Assembly: GCA_040902885.1 (NCBI GenBank)
Contig: JBBDWK010000031.1
Location: 1 to 34,901, forward strand
DNA: 34,901 nt
Direction: 5' to 3'
Source: JBBDWK01 sp040902885
GTDB taxonomy: Bacteria > Acidobacteriota > Terriglobia > Bryobacterales > Bryobacteraceae
Part shown: positions 6,817-15,374 of the stretch, in pieces
How positions within the stretch are numbered: the first letter of the stretch is position 1
Layout of the letters: each line of letters starts with the position of its first letter
The notes under the pieces: model-generated
What the model was told of the DNA's origin: nothing
Database searches by the model: none
Seen by the model: the letters and a program-made list of their open reading frames with translations, nothing else
Made by a program: the position numbers and the translations under genes

Positions 6817-8307
6817 ATGAACAATCCCCCTATTGGCCTTCGATGTCTCCTGCTGGCGCCGATCCTCATCGCGGGACTTGGGTTCCATGAGCACGTCCCT
6901 AACGCGCAAGCGGCCGGGCATGGCGCGTCATGGCATCGCTTCCGGGGGCCGAATGGCTCCGGTGTAGCCGAAGCCGCCGACCTTCCCGTGAAATTCGATG
7001 CGGGCATGAACGTGGCCTGGAAGACGGCTTTGCCCTTAGGTCACTCTTCGCCGGTTGTTGCCGGTAACCGTGTCTTCGTCACCGCCTTTCAAGATAAGGA
7101 CCTGTTGCTGGTACTTGCTTTGGACGCCGAAACCGGGCGGCAGCTTTGGCGGAAGGAGATCGTTCGCGATCGCGCGGCGGCCGTAGCCAACCCGTACAAT
7201 AACCCCGCCTCGCCGTCCCCAGTGACGGACGGCAAAAACGTTTACGCCTTCTTTCAGGATTTTGGCCTGGTCTCCTACTCCATCGATGGCGTCGAGCGCT
7301 GGCGTCTTGCTTTGGGTCCGTTCCGAAATAACCACGGCATGGGGGCCTCCCCAATTCTGTACGGCGACCTGTTGATCCAGGTCTGCGATCAGGATGTTGG
7401 CTCATACCTCCTATTCGTCGATAAGCACTCCGGCAGAGTTCGCCGGCGCATTGACCGCTCGGAGTTGCTCGGCGCCGGTTACTCGACACCCGCTGTTTAT
7501 GAACGAGCAGGCCATCCTCCTCTCCTCATTGCCCCCGGCTCATTCGAGATGATCGCCTATCGGCTTGACACAGGCGAAAAGCAATGGTGGCTGCCCGGTT
7601 TGCCGTATTCCCCGCGCTCCGTGCCCGTGTTGGCCGCGGAAAGCGAGGGGCGCGACCTGGTTGTGATGAATGTGCAGACAGCCGTCGATGGCGCCGGCGT
7701 GGACGTTCCTGGATACGCGGAGCTGCTCAGCCGCTACGACGCTGACAAGGACGGCCAGTTGTCTCCGCCTGAAGTGAAGGCCTACGGCCTTCTCGCGGGT
7801 GGCTTCGCCCAGATCGATATCGACGGCGATGGCTATGTCAGCCGGAAAGAGTGGGAGTTTCGTATCGACGTTTTCCAGATCAAGAATCTTCTGGTCGCCA
7901 TCCGTCCGGACGGCCGGGGCAATGTGTCGACAGCGGGCGTCGCCTGGAAATATCGCAGGTCTCTCCCAAACGTGCCGTCGCCGATCATCTACCGCAATGT
8001 GCTGTACCTGCTGAAAGAAGGAGGCATCGTAACGTCGATGGACCCGGCAACTGGTCGGGTCTATAAGCAGGCACGCCTGTCTGGAGCCCTCGACCCATAC
8101 TTTGCGTCACCCGTCGCCGGTGACGGCAAGCTGTACATGGTCAGCCAGACTGGCAAGGTGGTCGTGGTGCGCGCAGAGGCGGATTGGGAAATCCTCGCGA
8201 TCAACAACCTCGACGAGGAGTGTTTCGCGACCCCGGCGATCGCCGGCGATAGCCTGTTCGTTCGAACCCGGAGCGGGTTGTACCGATTTCGCGAGCCAAA
8301 GCGATAG
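6817..8307 (+). CDS. Exported PQQ-like beta-propeller protein with an EF-hand pair
   Basis: A 496-residue exported protein. The start at ATG 6817 gives a signal peptide (GLRCLLLAPILIAGLGF... to NAQAA, about residues 1-33); no clear ribosome site is visible. The mature part opens with SWHRFRGPNGSGV, the usual start of Planctomycete/Acidobacteria PQQ-like propeller proteins. Repeated blades follow (LALDAETGRQLWRKEI, YRLDTGEKQWW, SMDPATGRVYKQ, LYRFREP), each the A-x-D-x-x-TG-x-x-LW type. Residues ~308-345 hold two EF-hand loops, DADKDGQLSPPE and DIDGDGYVSRKE, each with acidic residues at positions 1, 3, 5 and 12, so calcium binding is likely. Many such propellers are BamB-like scaffolds that do not bind PQQ; no dehydrogenase active site is apparent. 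It is first in an operon with the DUF1549/1553 and DUF1501 genes (34-bp gap), suggesting a shared periplasmic function. Confidence 0.85.
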   Translation: MNNPPIGLRCLLLAPILIAGLGFHEHVPNAQAAGHGASWHRFRGPNGSGVAEAADLPVKFDAGMNVAWKTALPLGHSSPVVAGNRVFVTAFQDKDLLLVLALDAETGRQLWRKEIVRDRAAAVANPYNNPASPSPVTDGKNVYAFFQDFGLVSYSIDGVERWRLALGPFRNNHGMGASPILYGDLLIQVCDQDVGSYLLFVDKHSGRVRRRIDRSELLGAGYSTPAVYERAGHPPLLIAPGSFEMIAYRLDTGEKQWWLPGLPYSPRSVPVLAAESEGRDLVVMNVQTAVDGAGVDVPGYAELLSRYDADKDGQLSPPEVKAYGLLAGGFAQIDIDGDGYVSRKEWEFRIDVFQIKNLLVAIRPDGRGNVSTAGVAWKYRRSLPNVPSPIIYRNVLYLLKEGGIVTSMDPATGRVYKQARLSGALDPYFASPVAGDGKLYMVSQTGKVVVVRAEADWEILAINNLDEECFATPAIAGDSLFVRTRSGLYRFREPKR

Positions 8308-8341
8308 CGCTGATATACCATAAGTTCGAGGGCAGGCGCCG

Positions 8342-11122
8342 TTGGTAAACTACTCTCTCATATTCATCGTCTTCTATGGTTCGATCGCTACCGCTCTCTC
8401 AGCGGCAGGAGATGGATCGGATCCTCCGAGATTCGAATCGCACATCCTCCCGATCCTGCAAGCCCGCTGTACGCCCTGTCATGACGAAAAAGTGAAACAA
8501 GCGGGTCTCTTGGTCACCGACCGCGATCAGTTGATAAAAGGCGGCAAAACGGGCGCCGCTCTTGTTCCAGGGAAACCCGTCGAGAGCCTCTTGCTGAGCG
8601 TGGTGTCCTCCGGAAAAATGCCTCTCGGTGGCAAGAAGCTCACCGGCTCCGAAATCGATCTGATTCGTTCCTGGATCGAAGCGGGTGCTTTGAGGCGGGG
8701 CGAAACCGCGACAGCACGCACGGTGACTGAAAGTGAGGCGCTCACTTCCATACTTGGTGCCAAGTGCTTCGTCTGCCACGGACGCCGGACCAGGCAGGCG
8801 GGCCTGGATCTCCGGACACGCGCGAGCATCCTGAAGGGCGGCAAGTCCGGACCGGCGCTAGTACTCGGGAAACCCGAAGAGAGTCTGATCGTCAAGCGAA
8901 TCGTGACACAGTCGATGCCGCCGCCAAACCTGCAGGAGCAGTTCTCTGTGCGCGGCGTTACGTCGGATGAACTCGAAAGACTACAGCTGTGGATTGCCGC
9001 CGGCGCGCCGCAGGATACAGAAAAGCCACTGGATGTTCACGCGCAGGCCGATCCCCTGGTCACGGACAAAGATCGCACTTTCTGGTCCTTCCGCCCGCCT
9101 CTCCGGCCGGCGATCCCGTCCGTTCGGCCTCAGGATAGGGTTCGTAATCCCATTGACGCGTTCTTACTCGAAAAGCTGGAAGCAAAAGGCATCAGCTTCA
9201 ATGAAGATGCCGATCGCCGCACTCTGCTGAGAAGGGCGTACTTCGATCTCACCGGCCTGCCTCCGTCTCCGGCTGAAATCGATGCCTTCCTGAAGGACAC
9301 GGACCCGAACGCATACGAGCGGCTGGTTGACCGGCTGCTCGATTCACCCCACTATGGCGAGCGTTGGGCGCGGTTTTGGCTGGAGGGCGTCGGATATAGC
9401 GATTCGGAAGGAGGTACTAGTGCCGACGAGCCGCGGCCTCACGCGTGGCGATACCGCGATTACGTCATTCGTTCTTTCAATTCCGACAAGCCGTATGACA
9501 GGTTCCTTACGGAGCAGATTGCCGGAGATGAGATGTTCGACTACAGGGCGGAGAAAGAGTACACGCCTGAGCAGATCGATCTTCTGGCGGCAACGGGTTT
9601 CTGGCGCATGGGGCCGGACTCCACCTACAGCACGGAACAGAACTTTCTGCCCGATCGTTTGGACGTCATCGCGGGACAGATCGAGATATTCGGATCTTCT
9701 GTCGTGGGGCTCAGCATCGGCTGCGCGCGATGCCACGACCACAAGTACGACCCCATACAGACACGCATCGAAGAATTGGAGAAAGACATTGAGCGGATGA
9801 CGGCTGAGTACCGTCAGAAGCTCGAGGCGGAGAGAATTGAGAAACTGCCCGCCGAAGTGCGCGAGGATGCGCGAACTGCGGTTGCCACGCCGGAGGCAAA
9901 ACGATCGGACGTACAGAAGTTCCTGATCGAGCGCTTTGAAACAGCGCTTGCTATCCTTCCCCGAGAGCTTGAAGAGAAGTTCCCCGAGTACCGGCAGAAG
10001 AAACTCGGGGCCGGCAAACAGCTCGCAGCCGAGAAAGAGAAGCTGAAGCTCGACCCGAAGCTTCGGGCGCTCTTTGATCTGGGCGCGGAGCCGCCGCCCA
10101 CTCGGGTGCTCCTTCGCGGGGAATACACGAATCCTGGGCCCCTCGTCGAGCCGGGTGTGCCGTCGGTGCTCCATACAGGGCTGTCACCTTACAAGATTGA
10201 GAAGCCGCTGTTCGAGAGTCAAACCAGCGGGCGCCGGCTGGCGCTGGCCCGTTGGCTCGTTCAGCCGAACCATCCGCTGACGGCTCGTGTAATGGTGAAC
10301 CGCGTTTGGCAACAGCACTTCGGTACCGGATTGGCAAGCACACCGGGAAACTTCGGACGTATGGGTTCGCCGCCCTCCCACGACCGGTTACTCGACTGGC
10401 TCGCTACCGAGTTCGTCGATCGGCGCTGGAGCATCAAGACGCTGCACCGGTTGATCATGACCTCGACTGCCTACCGCCAGAGCGCGCGCTTCGATGGGGA
10501 TCGTCATGCGCAGGATTCGGATGGTGCGCTTTTGTCCCGCTTCCCCGTGCGGCGGCTCGATTCCGACGCTCTCCGCGACGCCATTCTCCGGGTTTCCGGC
10601 CGTCTGGACCTGGCTGCGTTCGGCCCGCCCGTGCCCATCAAGGTAATGCCCGATGGGGAGGTGGTTCCAGAGGCATCCGCAAGAGGCGAGCGCCGCAGCA
10701 TATATCTCTTGAACCGGCGGACGCGTCCGATCACGGCGCTCGAGACCTTCGATGCGCCGTTTCTCAATCCCAACTGTTTGAAGCGGGCGCAATCCGTGGT
10801 GTCCTCGCAAGCGCTGCAGTTGATGAACAGCGATCTGGCAAGAGAAAGCTCGCGCTACATGGCTGGGCGGATCATCGATGCTGTGGGCGGAGATCCGAAA
10901 GCGCAGATCGAAACAGTTTACGCGACCAGCCTGGCCCGGAAACCTTCGGCGGAGGAACTGCGCCTGGCTCAGAACGCTCTGGAGGCGATGAGCCGGGAGT
11001 GGCTGAACAAGCTCGAGGCAGAGAAGCCCGCCGAGCCGGTTCAAACGCGGGCCCACTGGCTGGCCTTGGCTACGCTCTGCCACACGGTCATGAACTCGGC
11101 TGAGTTTGTTTATATCGATTGA
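8342..11122 (+). CDS. Double Planctomycete-type cytochrome C / DUF1549 / DUF1553 protein
   Basis: A 926-residue exported protein starting with TTG (a GAGGG-type ribosome site at 8329-8333 supports it), with a hydrophobic leader (residues 1-21). Two Planctomycete-type cytochrome C domains stand in tandem: CTPCH (C43, C46, H47) with a GKMP segment (M93) as possible distal ligand, and CFVCH (C142, C145, H146) with SMPPP (M192). DUF1549 follows (RRAYFDLTGLPPSPAEIDAFL, YGERWARFWL, FNSDKPYDRFLTEQIAGDEM) and contains a third haem-like motif CARCHDHKYDP (C461-C464-H465). A charged, coiled-coil-like insert rich in E, K and R spans about 475-560. The C-terminal third is DUF1553 (RRLALARWLVQPNHPLTARVMVNRVWQQHFG, STAYRQSARFD). 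The family is presumed periplasmic and haem-bearing; its reaction is unknown. The DUF1501 gene follows after 10 bp. Confidence 0.9.
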   Translation: MVNYSLIFIVFYGSIATALSAAGDGSDPPRFESHILPILQARCTPCHDEKVKQAGLLVTDRDQLIKGGKTGAALVPGKPVESLLLSVVSSGKMPLGGKKLTGSEIDLIRSWIEAGALRRGETATARTVTESEALTSILGAKCFVCHGRRTRQAGLDLRTRASILKGGKSGPALVLGKPEESLIVKRIVTQSMPPPNLQEQFSVRGVTSDELERLQLWIAAGAPQDTEKPLDVHAQADPLVTDKDRTFWSFRPPLRPAIPSVRPQDRVRNPIDAFLLEKLEAKGISFNEDADRRTLLRRAYFDLTGLPPSPAEIDAFLKDTDPNAYERLVDRLLDSPHYGERWARFWLEGVGYSDSEGGTSADEPRPHAWRYRDYVIRSFNSDKPYDRFLTEQIAGDEMFDYRAEKEYTPEQIDLLAATGFWRMGPDSTYSTEQNFLPDRLDVIAGQIEIFGSSVVGLSIGCARCHDHKYDPIQTRIEELEKDIERMTAEYRQKLEAERIEKLPAEVREDARTAVATPEAKRSDVQKFLIERFETALAILPRELEEKFPEYRQKKLGAGKQLAAEKEKLKLDPKLRALFDLGAEPPPTRVLLRGEYTNPGPLVEPGVPSVLHTGLSPYKIEKPLFESQTSGRRLALARWLVQPNHPLTARVMVNRVWQQHFGTGLASTPGNFGRMGSPPSHDRLLDWLATEFVDRRWSIKTLHRLIMTSTAYRQSARFDGDRHAQDSDGALLSRFPVRRLDSDALRDAILRVSGRLDLAAFGPPVPIKVMPDGEVVPEASARGERRSIYLLNRRTRPITALETFDAPFLNPNCLKRAQSVVSSQALQLMNSDLARESSRYMAGRIIDAVGGDPKAQIETVYATSLARKPSAEELRLAQNALEAMSREWLNKLEAEKPAEPVQTRAHWLALATLCHTVMNSAEFVYID

Positions 11123-11132
11123 GGGTATATCG

Positions 11133-12581
11133 ATGGCCCATGGTGCGAACGATACAACGCGGCGAGGCTTCTTCTCGCGAATTGCGGATGGTCTGCACGG
11201 GACCGCCTTGGCCTGTCTGCTCGGCAACGATCTTTTGGCCGCCGGCACAGGTGCGGCTTCCGCTCCGAAGTTGTACGATTTGAAGCCGAGACCCTCTCAT
11301 CATCCTGCCAAAGCGAAATCGGTCATCCACCTTTTTATGAACGGCGGACCGAGCCAGGTGGACCTGTTCGATCCAAAGCCGGCTTTGCAGAAATATGCGG
11401 GACAGCCGCCCAGCCGCGATCTGGCGAGCGAAGTTCGGGCGGTACGGGAGACAGGCGGTCTCATGCCATCGCCGTTCCGCTTCGCGAAGCACGGTGAGTC
11501 TGGGCTTGAGGTATCGGAGATACTGCCCCACCTTTCGCAGTGCGTGGACGATTTGGCTGTCGTCCGCTCAATGTTCACTACGCATCTGGCTCATGAAGCC
11601 GCGCTGTTCCTCATTCACGGCGGGCGCATTCTCTCGACCCGCCCCTCGCTTGGAGCCTGGGTGGTTTATGCCTTGGGCTCCGAGAACCAGAACCTGCCGG
11701 CCTATGTGGTGCTCGACGATCCGAAGGGACCGCCAGTCAACTTCATTCAAAACTGGCAAGCCGGCTGGCTGCCCGCGGTGTACCAAGGCACGCGCGTACG
11801 TTCGGAGGGCTCTCCGATTCTGAATCTGCACGCGAAAGAGGAATACCCGAAGCCCATAGTGGATTTGAGCCGAAGCCTTCTGCACCGGATGGATACGGAG
11901 CATCGCGACCGGCATCCGGGCAACGCCGAATTAGAGGCGCGGATTGCTAATTACGAGCTGGCCGCTCGCATGCAACTGGCCGCCAGTGACGCTTTGGACC
12001 TTTCTCAGGAAAGCCAGGCGACAAAGGAGATGTACGGCCTTGATGACGAGCGCACGGCATCCTACGGCAAGCGCTGCCTCATGGCGCGCCGGCTCGTGGA
12101 GCGCGGCGTGCGTCTGGTGCAAATCTATATTGAAGGTCAGATCTGGGACAACCACAATGAGATCCGAAAAGGTCTGGAGTACGCCTGCGGCAAGACTGAC
12201 AAACCGGCGGCAGCCTTAATCAGAGATCTGAAACAGCGCGGCCTTCTCGAGAGCACGCTGCTGATTTGGGGTGGTGAGTTCGGGCGCCTTCCCATTGCTC
12301 AGGGTGACATCAACAGTCGGATCGTGGGCCGCGACCATGGTCCCGCGGGGTTCACGGTCTGGATGGCCGGCGGCGGCGCCAAGGGCGGCGCCGTGTACGG
12401 TGCAACGGACGAAATCGGGTATAAAGCGGTGGAGAATCGCGTCAGTGTTCACGATTTTCATGCAACGGTCCTGCACCTGCTAGGCCTCAACCATCGGAAC
12501 TTGATCTTCGAACGCGAAGGGCGCCACGAACGTATCACGGACGAGTTCCCCGCGCGAGTCGTTCAGGAAATAGTCGCCTGA
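11133..12581 (+). CDS. DUF1501 protein, Tat-exported (pair 1)
   Basis: A 482-residue member of DUF1501, a family with an alkaline phosphatase/sulfatase-like fold. The N-terminus TTRRGFFSRIADGLHGTALACLL is a twin-arginine signal, so it would be exported folded. Hallmarks visible are HLFMNGGPSQVDLFDPKP (about 65-82), RSMFTTHLAHEAALFLIHGG, CLMARRLVERGVRLVQIY and the metal-site-like GGEFGRLP...GRDHGPAGF (about 387-412). The usual T in GEFGRTP is L here. ATG 11133 is chosen over an upstream in-frame TTG (11106) because GAGGG at 11121-11125, which begins in the stop codon of the preceding gene, sits seven bases before it. Translation is therefore probably coupled to the DUF1549/1553 partner. It ends in a 19-bp tail-to-tail overlap with the sulfatase gene. 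Enzymatic activity has not been established for the family. Confidence 0.9.
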   Translation: MAHGANDTTRRGFFSRIADGLHGTALACLLGNDLLAAGTGAASAPKLYDLKPRPSHHPAKAKSVIHLFMNGGPSQVDLFDPKPALQKYAGQPPSRDLASEVRAVRETGGLMPSPFRFAKHGESGLEVSEILPHLSQCVDDLAVVRSMFTTHLAHEAALFLIHGGRILSTRPSLGAWVVYALGSENQNLPAYVVLDDPKGPPVNFIQNWQAGWLPAVYQGTRVRSEGSPILNLHAKEEYPKPIVDLSRSLLHRMDTEHRDRHPGNAELEARIANYELAARMQLAASDALDLSQESQATKEMYGLDDERTASYGKRCLMARRLVERGVRLVQIYIEGQIWDNHNEIRKGLEYACGKTDKPAAALIRDLKQRGLLESTLLIWGGEFGRLPIAQGDINSRIVGRDHGPAGFTVWMAGGGAKGGAVYGATDEIGYKAVENRVSVHDFHATVLHLLGLNHRNLIFEREGRHERITDEFPARVVQEIVA

Positions 12582-14059
12582 CCGAGGAGCTGCACGAGCC
12601 TCTGCTCTTCCTCCCGATACTCCGGCCGGCCATGCGCGTTCTCCAGTTCGTGCGGATCGCGAACGAGGTCGTAGAACTCCACTTCACCGTTTGAGTCCAC
12701 GATCGCTTTGTGGCTGTGGGTTCGGATCATCCGTAAGTGACCTGCCCGTTCTCTCTTTACCAGTTCTTCGAGTTCGTACGGCGTCTGGAGAGCATAGTCT
12801 CCAAGCCGCTCGGCAGGACCGAGTTTGCGCGCTTCCTCCCACGTATACTCGGCATCCCCGTTGCCGTATTCCGAATATACGAACGGCCGCCGCGGCGCAT
12901 CGGGCGTCAGCGGCAAGGGCCGGCCTTCCACGGTGGAAGGGACTGGCAGTCCGCAAAGCCGAAGAAGAGTTGGCATGATATCCACGTGATTCACCAGAGC
13001 ATCTTCCCGCTGTCCGCGAGGCAGAGAGGCGGGCCACGACAGAATCATCGGCATGCGCACCATGGAGTCCACAAGACTGCCCGTTTTGACCATGAGGTGA
13101 TGTTCGCCGGCGAAGTCGCCATTATCGGAGACGAACATGAAGATGGTGTTCTCGCGCAGCCCCTTCGCTTCGATCGCATCCAGCAGCCGTCCGAGTTCGT
13201 GGTCGAGAAATGCAATCTTGCCGCTGTAGACGCTGAGATACCGGGCCAGATATTCATCTGGAATTTCTCCGCCGCGGATGAGGTAATCGTAAATCCGCAT
13301 CCGCGTGTTCTTGGTCTTGATTTCACCCTCGCGGAATGGCGGCAGCTTCAACCGGCCGGCCGGCAGGGCTCCCGCAAACTTCTCCGGAACTTCAATCGGA
13401 GTATGCGGATCCACAAGCGAGACCCACAGCAGGAATGGTTCCTGCCGGCGGTTCTCCACGAACTCGATAGCGCGCTGGTTCGCCAAGTGCGTTGGAAAGA
13501 TCTCGTGGGCAAACGGAGCGGCCGAGGGCGGCATGAGCGCTCCGCCCTGGTCTCGCATCCACGTCGCGTGCTCCGAGATCTGTTTGGAGGTTCCGGGCGC
13601 AAGCGATGCTCTCCAGCCCGGAGATCCGATGCTGTAGTCGGCGGCGAACCACTTTGTGAGCTGTTGCGGCGTGAAGCAATGATTTTTGCCGAAGATTCCA
13701 AGGGAGTAGCCTGCCTGCTGAAACAGCCCTGCCATGCTGGTGGATTCGTCGCTCATCAATTTCTGGTTGTGGCGGGAACCATGCGTGGACGAATACTGCC
13801 CGGTCCACAAGGAGACGCGAGCCGGCAGGCAAAGCGGATGCGGCGTATAGGAGTGGTTGAACACAATCCCGGCGCTCGCGAGCCGCTTGAGGTTGGGGGT
13901 CTGAAGCGCGTCGGGATTGTAAAGCTGCAGCGCCGTGGCCCGCAGGTCGTCAACGTAGAAAAGAACGATGTTCGGTTTTTTCGCGCGGGAGCAGCCCATA
14001 GCTGCTGATAGGGCGCCGGCAGAGCAGAGTTGAGTAAATTTGCGGCGGGTACTTTTCAT
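12563..14059 (-). CDS. Type I (formylglycine) sulfatase, exported
   Basis: A 498-residue sulfatase of the alkaline phosphatase superfamily, predicted to hydrolyse sulfate esters outside the cytoplasm. The active-site motif is CLPAR (C77-x-P-x-R81) inside PLCLPARVSLWTGQ; C77 would be converted to formylglycine. Metal ligands are D37/D38 (FYVDDLR) and DNG in FVSDNGDFAGEHH (near residue 310). The GKNHC segment occupies the place of the usual GKWHLG. The N-terminus MKSTRRKFTQLCSAGALSAAMGC combines a twin-arginine motif with a possible lipobox (AMGC), so it may be a lipoprotein. An in-frame GTG at 14080 overlaps the stop of the upstream DUF1501 gene as GTGA and would add seven residues; ATG 14059 is preferred for the signal sequence. 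It is last in operon 2. No formylglycine-generating enzyme gene is in the window. Confidence 0.92.
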   Translation of the reverse strand: MKSTRRKFTQLCSAGALSAAMGCSRAKKPNIVLFYVDDLRATALQLYNPDALQTPNLKRLASAGIVFNHSYTPHPLCLPARVSLWTGQYSSTHGSRHNQKLMSDESTSMAGLFQQAGYSLGIFGKNHCFTPQQLTKWFAADYSIGSPGWRASLAPGTSKQISEHATWMRDQGGALMPPSAAPFAHEIFPTHLANQRAIEFVENRRQEPFLLWVSLVDPHTPIEVPEKFAGALPAGRLKLPPFREGEIKTKNTRMRIYDYLIRGGEIPDEYLARYLSVYSGKIAFLDHELGRLLDAIEAKGLRENTIFMFVSDNGDFAGEHHLMVKTGSLVDSMVRMPMILSWPASLPRGQREDALVNHVDIMPTLLRLCGLPVPSTVEGRPLPLTPDAPRRPFVYSEYGNGDAEYTWEEARKLGPAERLGDYALQTPYELEELVKRERAGHLRMIRTHSHKAIVDSNGEVEFYDLVRDPHELENAHGRPEYREEEQRLVQLLGQATIS

Positions 14060-14076
14060 TCGTTTCCAGGGTGTGG

Positions 14077-15366
14077 TCACGAATAAAGGAACTGCAGCGG
14101 TTTGGCGCCATCGGCGGACAACTTGGTGGGTCGGCCGAGCGGGTTGGTGTATTCCTTGCGATAGTCGATGCCGAGCTTGTCGAAGATTGTCGCCGTGAAG
14201 TCGTGAATCTCCACCGGTTTATCCTTGACGTACGCGCCGTTCTCGTCCGTCTCGCCCCAGACCTGACCGCCCGGCACCCCCACGCCAGCCATGCAGAGCG
14301 AGAAGGCATTGGCCCAGTGATCGCGGCCGCCGTTGCCATTAATCTCCGGAGTGCGCCCGAATTCGCCCGTGACAATCACCAGCGTTGTCTTCATCAGCCC
14401 GCGCGACTCCAGGTCTTCCAGCAGGGTCGCGAAGGCGTTGTCCAACTCCGGCAGAAAGGTGTCGCTCAACGTTGGGAAAATGTTTGCATGGTGATCCCAG
14501 GTGTTGAAACCGCGCGAAACGGTGACGTAGCGAACTCCCGACTCTACCAGCCGGCGGGCAAGCAAAGCTCCCTGCCCCAATGAGGTCCGGCCATAGGCGT
14601 CCCGCAGCTTCTCGGGCTCTTCTCCGATCTGGAACGCCTTCTTCGCGCGCGGCGATTGCATCAGACCAAACGCCGTCTGGTAGTAGGAGTTCATGTTCTC
14701 GATCAGGTTCTGCGAGTCGTACTTGCGGAATTTATCGTCGGCCAGCTTCAACAAAGACCGCCGGTGATCCATGCGGGCCCAGTCGACGCCCATAGGAAGT
14801 TCCAGGTCCCGCACTTGAAACTTATCGGTGTTGGGATTGCCGGCATCGAAGGGATTGAAGCGCGGCTCCAGGTAGCCGGCGCCTTCCCAGTATCCCGTCG
14901 AGCCGGGCACGGAACAGAAGGCCGGCAGCTCGTTTCGCGGGCCGAGTTCCTTGCTGACAACCGAACCGAGGCACGGGTGCGTGATGCTCGAAAGCGGAAG
15001 GTGACCACTGAGGATCAGACCGCAGGCCGGAACATGAACCGGCGTCTTGTGCGTCATGCTGCGGATGACCGTAAACTTGTTCGCAAGCTTCGCCAGACGC
15101 GGCAGATGCTCGGTGAAGTGGACCCCCGGAAGGCTGGTCGGAATGGGCTTGAACTTACTGCGATATTCCGGCTTCGAGTCCGGCTTGGGATCGAACGTAT
15201 CCATCTGGCTCATCCCGCCCGTGAGGAACAGATGAATCACGGAAATATCGTCGCTCTTGGGCGATTGGGCCAGCGCTCGCTGCTGGAGCACGTCTCCCAG
15301 CGTGATCCAGCGGAAGGCGGCGATTGAACCGATCTTGAGGAATGACCTGCGATCGAAATCTTCCAT
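14077..15366 (-). CDS. DUF1501 protein, Tat-exported (pair 2)
   Basis: A 429-residue DUF1501 protein, shorter than the other two in the window. The signal FDRRSFLKIGSIAAFRWITLGDVL is a twin-arginine type. Family blocks are HLFLTGGMSQMDTFDPKP (note M in place of P in GGPSQ), HLPRLAKLANKFTVIRSMTH, LLARRLVESGVRYVTV and TGEFGRTPEINGNGGRDHW near residue 335. The start at 15366 is set by AGGAG five bases upstream, formed from the TAG stop of the DUF1549/1553 gene plus GAG, a termination-reinitiation arrangement. A GTG of the sulfatase gene overlaps its stop codon. The frame is open further upstream, but that part is antisense-style shadow over the preceding gene's end. Confidence 0.9.
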   Translation of the reverse strand: MEDFDRRSFLKIGSIAAFRWITLGDVLQQRALAQSPKSDDISVIHLFLTGGMSQMDTFDPKPDSKPEYRSKFKPIPTSLPGVHFTEHLPRLAKLANKFTVIRSMTHKTPVHVPACGLILSGHLPLSSITHPCLGSVVSKELGPRNELPAFCSVPGSTGYWEGAGYLEPRFNPFDAGNPNTDKFQVRDLELPMGVDWARMDHRRSLLKLADDKFRKYDSQNLIENMNSYYQTAFGLMQSPRAKKAFQIGEEPEKLRDAYGRTSLGQGALLARRLVESGVRYVTVSRGFNTWDHHANIFPTLSDTFLPELDNAFATLLEDLESRGLMKTTLVIVTGEFGRTPEINGNGGRDHWANAFSLCMAGVGVPGGQVWGETDENGAYVKDKPVEIHDFTATIFDKLGIDYRKEYTNPLGRPTKLSADGAKPLQFLYS

Positions 15367-15374
15367 GCCCGCTC

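Noticed and set aside
12737..14008. 423-residue plus-strand open frame opposite the sulfatase
   Set aside because: Antisense shadow; the sulfatase on the other strand has all active-site motifs.
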